DNA from: Oscillospiraceae bacterium
Lineage (GTDB): Bacteria; Bacillota; Clostridia; Oscillospirales; Oscillospiraceae
Assembly: GCA_017624915.1 (NCBI GenBank)
Contig: JAGAMC010000049.1
Location: 62,001 to 126,000, forward strand
Length of the DNA: 64,000 nucleotides
Direction of reading: 5' to 3'
The notes under the pieces were generated by a model, which made no database searches, was not told the origin of the DNA, and worked only from the letters and a program-made list of their open reading frames with translations. This document shows positions 51,151-61,192 of this stretch, piece by piece (position 1 is the stretch's first letter; every line of letters starts with the position of its first letter). The translations under genes and the position numbers were made by a program.

Positions 51151-53616
51151 ATGGCGCATCGGACCACAGCAAAAATCGTGCTGTCAAAGGCTCTTTACGC
51201 CATTGACAAGCCCTATGACTACCTTGTTCCAACCCAGCTGGAGCCGCAGCTGCAGCCGGGGATGCGCGTGCTGGTCCCCTTCGGGAACGGAAACCGCCCC
51301 TGCGATGGTATGGTGCTTACCCTGTGTCAGGACGATTCGGAGCAAAAGCTGAAGAGCATCCTCAGTATCCTGGATGACGAGCCGGTACTCAGCCTGCAGC
51401 TGATCAAACTGGCTCTTTGGATGCGGGAGCGATGCTTCTGCACGGTGTACGACGCAGTCAAAGCCATGCTGCCTGCGGGTCTGTATTTCTCTTTGCGGGA
51501 TTGCTGCTGCCTGCGGCAGGGCATTGACAGGGAGCAGGCCTACGCCGCTGCCGGACAGTCTCCCGGCGCGAAAAAGCTGCTGGATATACTCTACGCCTGT
51601 CAGGGACGGGCCGATATGGAACAGGTCCGGACCGCCTTTGGGACAAAATCTCCCACCGCCGCCATCAAACTGCTTTGCGAGCAAAATATCATTACTGTAG
51701 AGACAAGCGCTGCCAGATCAGTTAATGATAAGACCCAGCAAATCGCTGTCCTTGCCATTCCGGCGGAGGACGCCATGGCGCTGGTCGCATCCAAACGCAG
51801 GACCGCACCGCTCCATTACAGCGTGGTGGAACTGCTGAGTGCTCTGGGCAGCGCAAGCGCAAAGGAACTGTGCTATTTCACCGGTGCTTCACCCACTACT
51901 CTGCGCACACTGGCTAAAAAGGGCATCATAACCCTTGAAAAGCAGGAGGTTCTGCGCAGCGTCAGCCTTGACGACGTAGAACCTGCCGCACCTGTAACCC
52001 TTAACGAGGAGCAGACTGCCGCCTTTGAGAAACTGGACCGACTGGCCCGGAGCGAAAGACCTGCCGCCGCACTGCTCTACGGCGTGACGGGCAGCGGGAA
52101 AACGCAGGTGTATATCAAGCTGATCGACAGCGCTTTGCAGCGCGGCCGCTCTGCCATGGTCCTTGTGCCCGAGATCGCCCTGACCCCTCAGCTGCTGCGC
52201 ATCTTTGCCTCCCACTTTGGTCAGCAGATCGCGGTGCTGCACAGCTCCCTGCGGGCAGGCGAGCGTTATGACGAGTGGAAGCGCATTAAAAGTGGACGAG
52301 CCCGGGTGGTCATTGGAACGCGCTCTGCTGTGTTCGCACCACTGACGGACATCGGCGTCATCATCCTCGACGAGGAGCAGGAAGCCTCCTACAAATCGGA
52401 GAACAGCCCGCGCTATCACGCCCGGGATGTTGCCAAGTACCGCTGTGCGCAGGAAAACGCCCTGTTGGTGCTGGGTTCTGCCACCCCCAGCGTAGAGAGT
52501 ATGTATTGTGCCCAGAACGGACAGTACCAGCTTGTACAGCTGACCCACCGCTACAACCGTCACGCGCTGCCGCAGGTCGTGATCGCGGACATGAAGCAGG
52601 AACTGCGCCGGGGCAACAATACGGCCATCAGCGCCCTGCTGAAAGAGGAGCTGGAGCGCAACCTTGAAAACGGGGAGCAGAGCATTCTGTTTCTCAACCG
52701 GCGCGGCGCAAGCCGTATGGTGTCCTGCGGCGAATGCGGCCATGTGCCGGAATGTCCCCGCTGTTCTGCCAATCTGACCTATCACTCGGCAAACGGGCGG
52801 CTCATGTGCCATTACTGTGGACATTCCATCCGTCTGCCCGATTCCTGCCCCGAGTGCGGCGGCCTGCTGAACTTCATCGGCATCGGCACTCAGCGTCTGC
52901 AGGAGGAGTTGGAAGAACTTTTCCCCGGTATACCCGTGCTGCGCATGGACACCGATACTATCACTGCGGCCCACCCCCATGCCTACTTTCTGGATAAATT
53001 CCGGGAAGAAAAGATCCCCATCCTCATCGGAACGCAGATGGTCGCCAAGGGTCTGGATTTTGAAAACGTAACCCTTGTGGGCGTTATTTCGGCGGACCAG
53101 TCCCTGTATGTAGAAGATTTTCGCGCCGGTGAGCGGACCTTTTCTCTGCTGACACAGGTGGTTGGGCGGGCAGGCCGGGGTGAAAAAACCGGCCGCGCCG
53201 TCATCCAGACCTATACACCGGAGCACGAGGTCATCCGCTTTGCCTGCGAGCAGGACTACGACAGCTTTTTCCTGCAGGAGCTGGAGCTTCGCCGTCTGCG
53301 GGGTCATCCGCCCCTGCGTGATATTACACTTATCACCGTTTCCGGTCCGGATGAAGCGGGGGTGCTGCGCACCTGCATGAAGCTGCGCGGAGGCCTTGAG
53401 TCCGGGCTGACCGGCGATGAAGTGGATGTTCGGATCCTGGGTCCCGCCCCGGCAAATATCACAAAGATCAACAACCGCTATCGCTATCGCATCACACTGC
53501 AAGGAAAAAGCACGCCCGAGCTGCGCCACCTGGTGGCCCATCTGCTCCGTGCGGTGCATCTGGATAAAGAAAGCAGGGGAGTTTCCGCCTTTGCGGACAC
53601 CAACCCCATGGAATAA
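51151..53616 (+). CDS. priA: Primosomal protein N' (PriA helicase)
   Basis: 821 residues. N-terminal 3' DNA-binding domain (about 1-105), winged helix, helicase core with Walker A GVTGSGKT (about 311-318) and Walker B ILDEEQEASYK, and a zinc region with CGECGHVPECPRC, CHYCG and CPECGG. Restarts stalled replication forks. ATG 51151 follows GGGGGCGGAG; an in-frame ATG at 51121 lies in the terminator and is rejected. def follows after 15 nt. Confidence 0.94.
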   Translation: MAHRTTAKIVLSKALYAIDKPYDYLVPTQLEPQLQPGMRVLVPFGNGNRPCDGMVLTLCQDDSEQKLKSILSILDDEPVLSLQLIKLALWMRERCFCTVYDAVKAMLPAGLYFSLRDCCCLRQGIDREQAYAAAGQSPGAKKLLDILYACQGRADMEQVRTAFGTKSPTAAIKLLCEQNIITVETSAARSVNDKTQQIAVLAIPAEDAMALVASKRRTAPLHYSVVELLSALGSASAKELCYFTGASPTTLRTLAKKGIITLEKQEVLRSVSLDDVEPAAPVTLNEEQTAAFEKLDRLARSERPAAALLYGVTGSGKTQVYIKLIDSALQRGRSAMVLVPEIALTPQLLRIFASHFGQQIAVLHSSLRAGERYDEWKRIKSGRARVVIGTRSAVFAPLTDIGVIILDEEQEASYKSENSPRYHARDVAKYRCAQENALLVLGSATPSVESMYCAQNGQYQLVQLTHRYNRHALPQVVIADMKQELRRGNNTAISALLKEELERNLENGEQSILFLNRRGASRMVSCGECGHVPECPRCSANLTYHSANGRLMCHYCGHSIRLPDSCPECGGLLNFIGIGTQRLQEELEELFPGIPVLRMDTDTITAAHPHAYFLDKFREEKIPILIGTQMVAKGLDFENVTLVGVISADQSLYVEDFRAGERTFSLLTQVVGRAGRGEKTGRAVIQTYTPEHEVIRFACEQDYDSFFLQELELRRLRGHPPLRDITLITVSGPDEAGVLRTCMKLRGGLESGLTGDEVDVRILGPAPANITKINNRYRYRITLQGKSTPELRHLVAHLLRAVHLDKESRGVSAFADTNPME

Positions 53617-53631
53617 AGGAGTGTTCTGCAC

Positions 53632-54117
53632 ATGCTGCGTACCATCATCACTCAGGGAGATCCCGTTCTGAACAAGGTTTCTCATCCTGTAACAAAATTC
53701 GACCAAAAGCTGTGGGATCTGCTGGATGATATGCGGGAGACCCTGACCCAGTCCAACGGCGTTGGCCTTGCGGCACCGCAGGTCGGCATTCTGCGTCGGG
53801 TCGTTCTTGTGATCAATGCAAACGACGAGGTTCTGGAGCTCATCAACCCCACCATCATCCACACGGAAGGGGAGCAGGAGGGGCTGGAAGGCTGCCTGAG
53901 CGTGCCCGGCAAGTGGGGCAACGTCAAGCGCCCCATGAAGGTCCGTGTCCGGGCCCAGGACCGCAACGGCCAATGGTTTGAGGTGGAGGACGAGGAACTG
54001 ACCGCCCGCTGCTTCTGCCATGAGCTGGATCATCTGGACGGCCATCTGTTCAGCGAGCTTGCCGACCGCCTGTATACCTCTGAAGAGCTTGACGCCATGA
54101 TGGCAGAAGAGGAGTGA
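53632..54117 (+). CDS. def: Peptide deformylase
   Basis: 161 residues. All three motifs are present: GVGLAAPQ (43-50), EGCLSVP (about 86-92) and HELDHLDG (about 130), with the Cys and two His metal ligands. Removes formyl groups from nascent proteins. AAAGGAG precedes the ATG. Pairs functionally with fmt, 3 nt downstream. Confidence 0.95.
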   Translation: MLRTIITQGDPVLNKVSHPVTKFDQKLWDLLDDMRETLTQSNGVGLAAPQVGILRRVVLVINANDEVLELINPTIIHTEGEQEGLEGCLSVPGKWGNVKRPMKVRVRAQDRNGQWFEVEDEELTARCFCHELDHLDGHLFSELADRLYTSEELDAMMAEEE

Positions 54118-54120
54118 CCC

Positions 54121-55044
54121 ATGAGAATACTGTTTATGGGCACACCGGATTTCGCCGTTCCATCCCTTGCCGCTCTGGTTGATGCCGGACATGAGATCTG
54201 CGGTGTCTTCACCCAGCCGGACAAGCCCAAAAACCGTGGAATGAAGCTCCAGGCGCCTCCTGTAAAGGAGTTTGCCCTTTCACACGATATCCCCGTATTC
54301 CAGCCGGAAAGCGTCAAGGACGGCGCGGCTATGGACATCATCCGCCAGCTTGCTCCGGAGCTGATCGCCGTTGCGGCCTACGGACGCATCCTGCCCGTGG
54401 ATATTCTGGAATATCCTGCATACGGCTGCATCAATGTCCATTCGTCCCTGCTGCCCAAGTACCGTGGCTCTGCCCCCATCCACTGGGCCATCCTCAATGG
54501 CGATGAGGAAAGCGGCGTGACCATCATGCACATGGCCAAGGCCATGGACGCCGGTGATATCATCGCTCAGGCGGTCACTCCCATTGACCCCAACGAGACG
54601 GTGGAGACCCTCCACGACCGTCTGGCCGGTATGGGCGCACAGCTGCTGACCCAGGTGGTTGAGCAGCTGAAAAACGGCACGGCTACCCGCACCCCTCAGG
54701 ATGAAAGCAAGGTAACTTACGCCCCCATGCTGTCCCGTGAGCTGTCACCCCTCGACTGGAACCGTACCGCAAAGCAGCTCCACGATCAGGTGCGCGGTCT
54801 CATTCCATGGCCTGCCACCACCACCGATATTATCGGCGACCAGCCTGTCAAGGTCTTCCAGACGGAGCAGACGGGCGCAAAGACGCAGGCCGCTCCCGGC
54901 ACCATCGTTGCCGCGGATAAGAACGGTATCGACGTGGCCTGCGGCGACGGCATGATCCTTCGCATCAAACAGCTGCAGGCTCAGGGCGGCAAGCGCATGG
55001 CCGCCGCCGACTATCTGCGCGGACACCCTGTCCATGCAGGCTGA
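54121..55044 (+). CDS. fmt: Methionyl-tRNA formyltransferase
   Basis: 307 residues. MRILFMGTPDFAVPSL at the N-terminus, INVHSSLLPKYRGSAPIHWAILNGDEESG with the catalytic Asn/His/Asp set, and a C-terminal OB-like domain (about 205-307). Formylates initiator Met-tRNA. Starts 3 nt after def. Confidence 0.95.
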   Translation: MRILFMGTPDFAVPSLAALVDAGHEICGVFTQPDKPKNRGMKLQAPPVKEFALSHDIPVFQPESVKDGAAMDIIRQLAPELIAVAAYGRILPVDILEYPAYGCINVHSSLLPKYRGSAPIHWAILNGDEESGVTIMHMAKAMDAGDIIAQAVTPIDPNETVETLHDRLAGMGAQLLTQVVEQLKNGTATRTPQDESKVTYAPMLSRELSPLDWNRTAKQLHDQVRGLIPWPATTTDIIGDQPVKVFQTEQTGAKTQAAPGTIVAADKNGIDVACGDGMILRIKQLQAQGGKRMAAADYLRGHPVHAG

Positions 55045-55080
55045 TCACACGACTGTAATACCAACAAAGGAGGTTTCTGT

Positions 55081-56409
55081 ATGGACGCAAGAGAAGCTGC
55101 CCTGCTCACCCTGAATGCCTGTGAGCGGCAGGGAGGCTGGTCCGACGGCGTGCTGAAAAAGCAGCTTGCCCAGGCCCAGCTTGACCGCCGTGACGCCGCC
55201 CTTGCCACCCAGCTGTGCTTTGGTGTTCTGCAAAACCGCCTTTTGCTGGATTTCTATCTGTCCCGGTTCTCCAACATCCCCCTCAAGCGTATGGAGTCCA
55301 AGGTGGTGCAGGCCCTGCGCCTTGCCCTTTACCAGATGCTGTTCCTCTCCCGCATTCCCCACAGCGCGGCTGTGAACAGCGCCGTGGGCCTGACGCGGCA
55401 GCACTGCAAGAACCCCAGAGCCTCCGGCATGGTCAACGGTATTCTCCGGGCCGTGGAGCGCAGCCTTGATCGGCTGCCCGTTATTGATGAGGCCGACCAC
55501 ATCGGGTACCTGTCTACCCTCTACAGTCATCCCCGGTGGCTGGTGGAGGAATGGGTGCAGGCCCTTGGTGCTGAGCAGGCCGCACAGCTTCTGGCCGCCG
55601 ACAACAGCGCTCCGCCCATTACCGCCCAGGTCAATACCTGCCGCATCAGCACCGCGGCCCTCCTGTCCGAACTGTCCCGGGAGGGACTGGACGCTCAGGT
55701 GCATCCCTGGCTGAACGATTGTCTTATCCTGCGGGACACCGGCAGTGTGGAGGAGTTGGAAAGCTTCCGGGCCGGTCAGTTCTATATTCAGGACCCTGCC
55801 TCGCGGCTGTCCATTGCCGCTTCCGGAGTTCAGCCCGGCATGCGTGTTCTGGACGCTTGTGCCGCACCGGGTGGCAAGTCTTTTGCCTTGTCAATGCTTA
55901 TGGAGGACAGTGGAGAGGTGATCTCCTGTGATATCCACCCTCACAAGAAAAAACTCCTGCAGGCGGGCAGGGACCGGCTCGGCATCACCTGTATGCAGCC
56001 CACCACCGCCGATGCCACCGTATTTCGTCAGGAGTGGGCAGACGGCTTTGATCTGGTGGTGGCGGACGTGCCCTGTTCCGGTCTTGGCGTGATCCGCAAG
56101 AAACCGGACATCCGCTATAAGGAGCCCGACGCTCTGGCCGATCTTCCGCCCGTCCAGAGCCGTATTATCGCAAATGTGTCCCGCTACGTAAAGCCCGGTG
56201 GAGTGCTGCTCTATTCCACATGTACCCTGCTGGAGCGGGAAAACCAGAACATTGTCAAGAACTTTCTGCTGGAAAACAGCGCGTTTTCTCTGGAGGCGTT
56301 TACCTTACCTGAGCCGTTCGGACAGGTGAATGAGGGGATGCTCACCCTGTGGCCCCACCTCCACGGAACAGACGGATTTTTCTTTGCCAAGCTGAGGAGA
56401 CAGGCATGA
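55081..56409 (+). CDS. rsmB: 16S rRNA (cytosine-967-C5) methyltransferase RsmB
   Basis: 442 residues. N-terminal NusB-like RNA-binding domain (about 1-130) and a C-terminal SAM methyltransferase domain: VLDACAAPGGKSFALSML (SAM motif), VADVPCSGLGVIRKKPDIRY and YSTCTLLERENQNIV with the two catalytic cysteines. AAAGGAGG precedes the ATG. The def-fmt-rsmB-rlmN order is standard; the zinc-protease gene often found after fmt is absent. Overlaps rlmN by 4 nt. Confidence 0.94.
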   Translation: MDAREAALLTLNACERQGGWSDGVLKKQLAQAQLDRRDAALATQLCFGVLQNRLLLDFYLSRFSNIPLKRMESKVVQALRLALYQMLFLSRIPHSAAVNSAVGLTRQHCKNPRASGMVNGILRAVERSLDRLPVIDEADHIGYLSTLYSHPRWLVEEWVQALGAEQAAQLLAADNSAPPITAQVNTCRISTAALLSELSREGLDAQVHPWLNDCLILRDTGSVEELESFRAGQFYIQDPASRLSIAASGVQPGMRVLDACAAPGGKSFALSMLMEDSGEVISCDIHPHKKKLLQAGRDRLGITCMQPTTADATVFRQEWADGFDLVVADVPCSGLGVIRKKPDIRYKEPDALADLPPVQSRIIANVSRYVKPGGVLLYSTCTLLERENQNIVKNFLLENSAFSLEAFTLPEPFGQVNEGMLTLWPHLHGTDGFFFAKLRRQA

Positions 56410-57428
56410 TCGATATCAAATCCAAAAATCTTACGGAAATGACCGCGTTTTTCAAGGAGATGGGGGAACCCGGTTTCCGCGCCAAACAGGTTTTTCGCTG
56501 GCTGCACCGGGGTGTGACCTCCTTCGACGAGATGAGCGACCTTTCCAAAGGCCTGCGGGAAAAACTTTCCGCCACCTGTTATATCAACTCCCTGAAGGTG
56601 GAGCGCAAGCAGGTGTCTGCCATAGACGGTACGGTCAAGTACCTGTGGAGACTGCCTGATGACAACTGCATCGAGACGGTTCTCATGCGCTACAAACACG
56701 GAAACTCCGTGTGTATCTCCAGTCAGGTGGGGTGCAGAATGGGCTGTGCCTTCTGCGCCTCCACGCTGGGGGGAAAGGTGCGGGATCTGACCCCCTCCGA
56801 GATGCTGGATCAGGTCATGTTCACCCAGCTGGACAGTGGGGAGCCCATCTCAAATATTGTCCTTATGGGCATTGGCGAGCCGCTGGACAATTTCGATACC
56901 GTGATGCGCTTTCTGGAGCTTGTCAATTCCCCAGACGGGCTGAATATCGGTATGCGCCACATATCTCTTTCCACCTGCGGTCTGGCCGATAAGATCGATC
57001 TGCTGGCCCAGCGCAAGCTGCAGCTGACCTTGTCCGTCTCCCTGCACGCTCCGGATAACCAGACCAGATCCAAAATCATGCCCGTCAACCGCAGCGTGTG
57101 CGTGGAGCGGCTGATGGAGGCCTGCCATAACTATTTCAAGATCACCGGGCGGCGTATCTCCTTTGAATACGCCATGATCGACGGTGTGAACGACTCGGAT
57201 GCGCAGGCGGACCTGCTTGCAGGCCTGTGCAGGGGCATGGCAGCCCACGTCAACCTTATCCCACTCAACCACGTAGAGGAAAGCCCGCTGAAGCCCAGCA
57301 GACGCGTAAAAGAGTTCCAGCGCCGTTTGGAGGGGCACGGGATCACCGTGACCGTTCGCCGCAGACTCGGCAGCGACATTGATGCTTCCTGCGGTCAGCT
57401 GCGCCGCAAGGCCATGCAGCAGCAGTAA
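56406..57428 (+). CDS. rlmN: Dual-specificity 23S rRNA/tRNA adenine-C2 methyltransferase RlmN
   Basis: 340 residues. Radical-SAM enzyme: iron-sulfur cysteines C110, C114, C117 (CRMGCAFC), MGIGEPLDNFD, LSTCGL and a C-terminal SCGQL with the cysteine used in the covalent intermediate. Methylates A2503 of 23S rRNA and A37 of some tRNAs (family knowledge). ATG 56406 overlaps the rsmB stop. Confidence 0.94.
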   Translation: MIDIKSKNLTEMTAFFKEMGEPGFRAKQVFRWLHRGVTSFDEMSDLSKGLREKLSATCYINSLKVERKQVSAIDGTVKYLWRLPDDNCIETVLMRYKHGNSVCISSQVGCRMGCAFCASTLGGKVRDLTPSEMLDQVMFTQLDSGEPISNIVLMGIGEPLDNFDTVMRFLELVNSPDGLNIGMRHISLSTCGLADKIDLLAQRKLQLTLSVSLHAPDNQTRSKIMPVNRSVCVERLMEACHNYFKITGRRISFEYAMIDGVNDSDAQADLLAGLCRGMAAHVNLIPLNHVEESPLKPSRRVKEFQRRLEGHGITVTVRRRLGSDIDASCGQLRRKAMQQQ

Positions 57429-57452
57429 CCATAGAAAAGAGGCGATACACAT

Positions 57453-58178
57453 ATGGATATGTGGGGAACCACCAACCGGGGCGTAGTCCGGGAAGAAAAT
57501 CAGGACGCATACTCCTTTGAAGCTCTGTCCGCCCGGCAGCTTTTGGCTGTGGTGTGTGACGGCATGGGCGGCGCCCGCGCCGGCAATGTGGCAAGCTCCA
57601 TGGCCGTTTCCGAATTTCTGGAGCGGTTTCATATGCTCTGGGAGGCAGGGGAGCGCAACCCTGCCATACTGCTGGAGCAGGCAGCTGCATGCGCCAATCA
57701 GGCCGTGCATCATCGCTCCACCACAGACAGCGACTGTTTCGGCATGGGCACCACCATGGTATGTACGTTTCTCGATCAGGACCATGCCACGATTCTGAAC
57801 GAAGGGGACAGCCGCGCCTATTACATCACTCCCGAACGGATCCTTCAGATCACCCGTGATCACTCGCTGGTGGAAGATCTGGTCCGGAGAGGGGAACTGA
57901 CCCCCGATCAGGCCCGGGTACACCCTCACAAGAACCTGATTACCCGCGCGCTGGGGGCAGAAGCCGACCTGCACGCCGATCTGTTTGACTTTGACACTGA
58001 GCCGAACAGCTTCATTCTGCTGTGCAGCGACGGTTTGAGCAATTTGGTCTCCGATCAGGAGATCCTTTACGAAGTTCTTCACGGCGGCCCGGCAGAGGAT
58101 TGCTGCCAGCGTCTGCTGGAGATCGCCATGAAACGCGGGGCGCCCGACAATGTCACGGTCGTCCTGATCCAGTGTTAA
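57453..58178 (+). CDS. prpC: PP2C-type protein phosphatase (PrpC/Stp)
   Basis: 241 residues. PPM/PP2C metal motifs: TNRGVVREENQDAY, VCDGMGGARAGNVAS, GDSRAYYI, and LLCSDGLSNLVSD with GAPDNVTVV at the C-terminus. Reverses phosphorylation by the PrkC kinase encoded immediately downstream. GAGGCGATAC precedes the ATG. Part of the conserved rlmN-prpC-prkC-rsgA block. Confidence 0.92.
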   Translation: MDMWGTTNRGVVREENQDAYSFEALSARQLLAVVCDGMGGARAGNVASSMAVSEFLERFHMLWEAGERNPAILLEQAAACANQAVHHRSTTDSDCFGMGTTMVCTFLDQDHATILNEGDSRAYYITPERILQITRDHSLVEDLVRRGELTPDQARVHPHKNLITRALGAEADLHADLFDFDTEPNSFILLCSDGLSNLVSDQEILYEVLHGGPAEDCCQRLLEIAMKRGAPDNVTVVLIQC

Positions 58179-58192
58179 GGAGGTGATTTGCC

Positions 58193-60190
58193 ATGGATCA
58201 GAATATTGGAAAACTGCTTGATAACCGCTACGAGATCCTCGAACTGATCGGTGTGGGCGGCATGGCCAAGGTTTACAAGGCCAGATGCCACCGTCTGAAC
58301 CGTCTGGTGGCAGTCAAGATCCTCCGGGATGACCTGTCTCAGGGCGCCGATTTCCGCCGGCGCTTCCATGACGAATCCCAGGCCGTCGCCATGCTGTCCC
58401 ACCCCAACATTATGGCTGTGTACGATGTGAGCCGTTCCTCCGATCTGGAGTATATCGTGATGGAACTGATCGACGGCATTACCCTCAAGCAGTATATGCA
58501 GAAAAAGGGCAACAAGCTTAACTGGCGCGAGGCCCTGCACTTCATCACCCAGATCGTCAAGGCCCTTGGCCACGCCCACAGCCGCGGCATCATCCACCGT
58601 GACATCAAGCCCCACAACGTTATGGTGCTTCGGGACGGCAGCGTCAAGGTGACCGACTTCGGCATCGCCCGGCTGGCCTCCGCCGGACACAGCACCCTGA
58701 CGCAGGAGACGCTGGGTTCCGTGCACTATATTTCTCCTGAGCAGGCAAGAGGCAGCCATATCGATGCACGCTCCGACCTGTATTCCGCCGGCGTGGTCCT
58801 CTACGAGATGATCACCGGCCGACTGCCTTTTGAGGGCGACTCGCCCGTCTCTGTGGCCATTCAGCACATCAACAGTATCCCGCTTTCCCCCAGAGAAATC
58901 AACGAGGACATCCCTGAAGCGCTGGAGGCCATCACCATGAAGGCTATGGCTCCCAACCCAGATAAGCGCTATGTCTCCGCAGACGCCATGCTGGCCGATC
59001 TGGAGGAGTTCCGCAAGAACCCCAGCATCAACTTTGAATATACCTCCGACGACCTGCGCTGCAGCCTCAGCGAAGGTAACGATACGGACGAAAAGACCCG
59101 TCCCGTCCCTGTAGCCGCATTCAGCAGTCCTGAGGCAGACAGCATCCAGCGTCGGGGCAGAGGGGTACAGCCTATCTCCGATGAGCCCGACAGCGACTTT
59201 GGCTACAACGACCGCCGCGACGGACCGGCCTGGCCTATCTTTGCCGCTGTGGCCGCCATCCTTTTGTTTACGGGACTTGTATTCTGGTTCCTTTACTCCA
59301 CATTCATTCAGGATATGCTTACCCCTTCACCCACCTACACCATTCCCGCAATAGAGGGACTTATCTATGAAAGTGTAGTGAATGATACGGAGCGGCTCGG
59401 GGACTTTACCCTCCACATCAGCTCTACCATCGCCAGCGAAGAGCCGGAGGGCACCATCCTGAAGCAGATCCCCGACGGCAACACCACTACAAAGGATCCC
59501 GCAGCCCAGATTTCCGTTACGGTCAGCAGCGGCCCGGAGATCATTGTTATGCCGGACGTCACCGGCAAGGAGTATATGAAGGCCCTCGTAGACCTGCAGA
59601 ATCTGGGTCTGAGCGTTCCCGTGCCCGAGTATGTGACCGACGAAGAAGTGCCCAGCAACCACGTGGTATCCTTCACTCCGCTGGAGGGCACCATTCTGCG
59701 CCCCGGAGACAAGGTCCAGCTGGTGGTCAGCAAAGGACCTGCCGAGAAGCTTGAGACCGTGCCCCTGTTCATTGGCCAGACCGAGGAGTGGGCCCGCAAT
59801 AAAATCAAGCTGCAGAACCTGACGGAGGGTACCATCTACCCCGTATGGAGCAGCGAGTACGAGGCCGGTATCGTGGTGGATCAGAGTGTTGCCGCCTATA
59901 CCGAAGTACCTCAGGGTACGGTGATCAATCTGCAGGTGAGCAAGGGCGTGGATCCATCTACCTTGCCGCCTGCCGCCGTGACCAGGACCTTCAACATCTC
60001 TCTGCCCGTACAGGCAGCCATTATCCATGTGGTCGTCAGAGACGGCAGCGAAGTTGTTCTTGACCGCACCGTGGACAGCACGCTGGAAGCCATCCTGCCC
60101 TGTACCGTGACCGGAACAGGTGTCAAAAACTATGAGGTCTACTTTGACGGCACGCTGCAAACCACCCATACTGTGGACTTTAACAGCTGA
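58193..60190 (+). CDS. prkC: PASTA-domain Ser/Thr protein kinase (PrkC/Stk)
   Basis: 665 residues. Kinase domain (about 10-275): glycine loop GVGGMAKV (20-27), lysine K42 (VAVKIL), catalytic HRDIKPHN with D137, DFG and an SVHYISPEQA segment. Juxtamembrane region, one transmembrane helix (about 346-370), then about three PASTA repeats (about 375-590) and an extra C-terminal beta domain. PASTA domains bind muropeptides or lipid II; PrkC signals cell-wall state and in Bacillus triggers germination. AAGGAGGTG precedes the ATG. Confidence 0.94.
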   Translation: MDQNIGKLLDNRYEILELIGVGGMAKVYKARCHRLNRLVAVKILRDDLSQGADFRRRFHDESQAVAMLSHPNIMAVYDVSRSSDLEYIVMELIDGITLKQYMQKKGNKLNWREALHFITQIVKALGHAHSRGIIHRDIKPHNVMVLRDGSVKVTDFGIARLASAGHSTLTQETLGSVHYISPEQARGSHIDARSDLYSAGVVLYEMITGRLPFEGDSPVSVAIQHINSIPLSPREINEDIPEALEAITMKAMAPNPDKRYVSADAMLADLEEFRKNPSINFEYTSDDLRCSLSEGNDTDEKTRPVPVAAFSSPEADSIQRRGRGVQPISDEPDSDFGYNDRRDGPAWPIFAAVAAILLFTGLVFWFLYSTFIQDMLTPSPTYTIPAIEGLIYESVVNDTERLGDFTLHISSTIASEEPEGTILKQIPDGNTTTKDPAAQISVTVSSGPEIIVMPDVTGKEYMKALVDLQNLGLSVPVPEYVTDEEVPSNHVVSFTPLEGTILRPGDKVQLVVSKGPAEKLETVPLFIGQTEEWARNKIKLQNLTEGTIYPVWSSEYEAGIVVDQSVAAYTEVPQGTVINLQVSKGVDPSTLPPAAVTRTFNISLPVQAAIIHVVVRDGSEVVLDRTVDSTLEAILPCTVTGTGVKNYEVYFDGTLQTTHTVDFNS

Positions 60191-60191
60191 T

Positions 60192-61070
60192 ATGCAGGAA
60201 GGTATCATTGTGAAAGCCCTGAGCGGCTTCTATTATGTGCACAGCGGGGGAGAGCTTTTCTCCTGCAGGGCCAGAGGGAAATTCCGCCACGCCAAACTCT
60301 CTCCGCTGGTGGGAGACCGCGTGATTTTCACACCTCTGGAGGACCATACCGGAGCCCTGGACGAGATCCTGCCCAGAACCAACCAGTTCCTGCGTCCCGC
60401 AGTGGCAAATATTGACCAACTGGTCATCATTGTCTCACAGGCTATCCCAATCACAGACCCGTTTCTCATCGACCGCATTATTTCTATCGCCGAAGGCAGA
60501 AGCTGCGACTGCGTGATATGCATAAACAAATGTGATCTGGACGCAGGGGAGGAGCTGTTCCGCATCTATACCCGCGCAGGGTTCCCCACCGTTCGTGTCA
60601 GCGCCGAAACGGGGGAAGGGATCGACCAGCTGAGACAACTCATATCCGGCAAGGTATCTGCCTTTACAGGTAACTCAGGCGTCGGGAAATCCAGCATTCT
60701 CAACGCCCTGCATCCCGGGTTCTCTCTGGCCACCGGCGACGTCAGCCAAAAGCTGGGCCGCGGCCGTCACACCACCCGACATGTGGAGCTGTTTGCGCTG
60801 GACGATCATACGCTTATCGCCGATACCCCGGGTTTCTCCTCCTTTGATACAGAGAAAATGGAGCTGTGCCGCAAGGAGGAGCTCCAGCACTGCTTCCGCG
60901 ATTTCGCCCCTTACCTTGATAAGTGTCAGTTTCCTGACTGTGCCCACATCAAGGAGCGGGGATGTGCCGTGCGCGAGGCGGCAGCGCAGGGGCATATCTC
61001 ACCCACCAGACACGAAAGCTATGTGCGCCTTTATGAACAGGCACGATCCATCCCGGACTGGGAGCGATAA
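60192..61070 (+). CDS. rsgA: Ribosome small-subunit-dependent GTPase RsgA
   Basis: 292 residues. N-terminal OB fold (about 1-65), circularly permuted GTPase domain with NKCD first, then GNSGVGKSS (about 160-168) and DTPGFSSFD, and a C-terminal zinc knuckle CQFPDCAHIKERGC. Acts in 30S maturation. ATG 60192 is 1 nt after the prkC stop; RBS is weak, so coupling to prkC is likely. In Bacillus rpe, thiN and spoVM follow; here spoVM follows directly. Confidence 0.94.
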   Translation: MQEGIIVKALSGFYYVHSGGELFSCRARGKFRHAKLSPLVGDRVIFTPLEDHTGALDEILPRTNQFLRPAVANIDQLVIIVSQAIPITDPFLIDRIISIAEGRSCDCVICINKCDLDAGEELFRIYTRAGFPTVRVSAETGEGIDQLRQLISGKVSAFTGNSGVGKSSILNALHPGFSLATGDVSQKLGRGRHTTRHVELFALDDHTLIADTPGFSSFDTEKMELCRKEELQHCFRDFAPYLDKCQFPDCAHIKERGCAVREAAAQGHISPTRHESYVRLYEQARSIPDWER

Positions 61071-61078
61071 TTCCACAC

Positions 61079-61118
61079 AAAAGCCGGCCGTTTTCCAATG
61101 GAAAGCGGCCGGCTTTTG
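61079..61118 (+). terminator. Terminator after rsgA
   Basis: AAAAGCCGGCCG arm (61079-61090) pairs with CGGCCGGCTTTT (61106-61117) around an inner TTTCC/GGAAA pairing. Confidence 0.92.
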
Positions 61119-61192
61119 TGTCAGCACCCTGTACTGCGCATATACTGGAATAGCCTGCTTTGGCGGTAAAATTATGGGAGGAGGGTATTCGG

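Noticed and set aside
51889..54192. 767-codon minus-strand open frame opposite priA and def
   Set aside because: Same reason; mirror frame of confident plus-strand genes with no RBS or family signature.
61139..61146. CATATACT as a sigma-E -10 before spoVM
   Set aside because: Seven of eight positions fit but the -35 region is G/C-rich and does not match; noted only in the spoVM entry.
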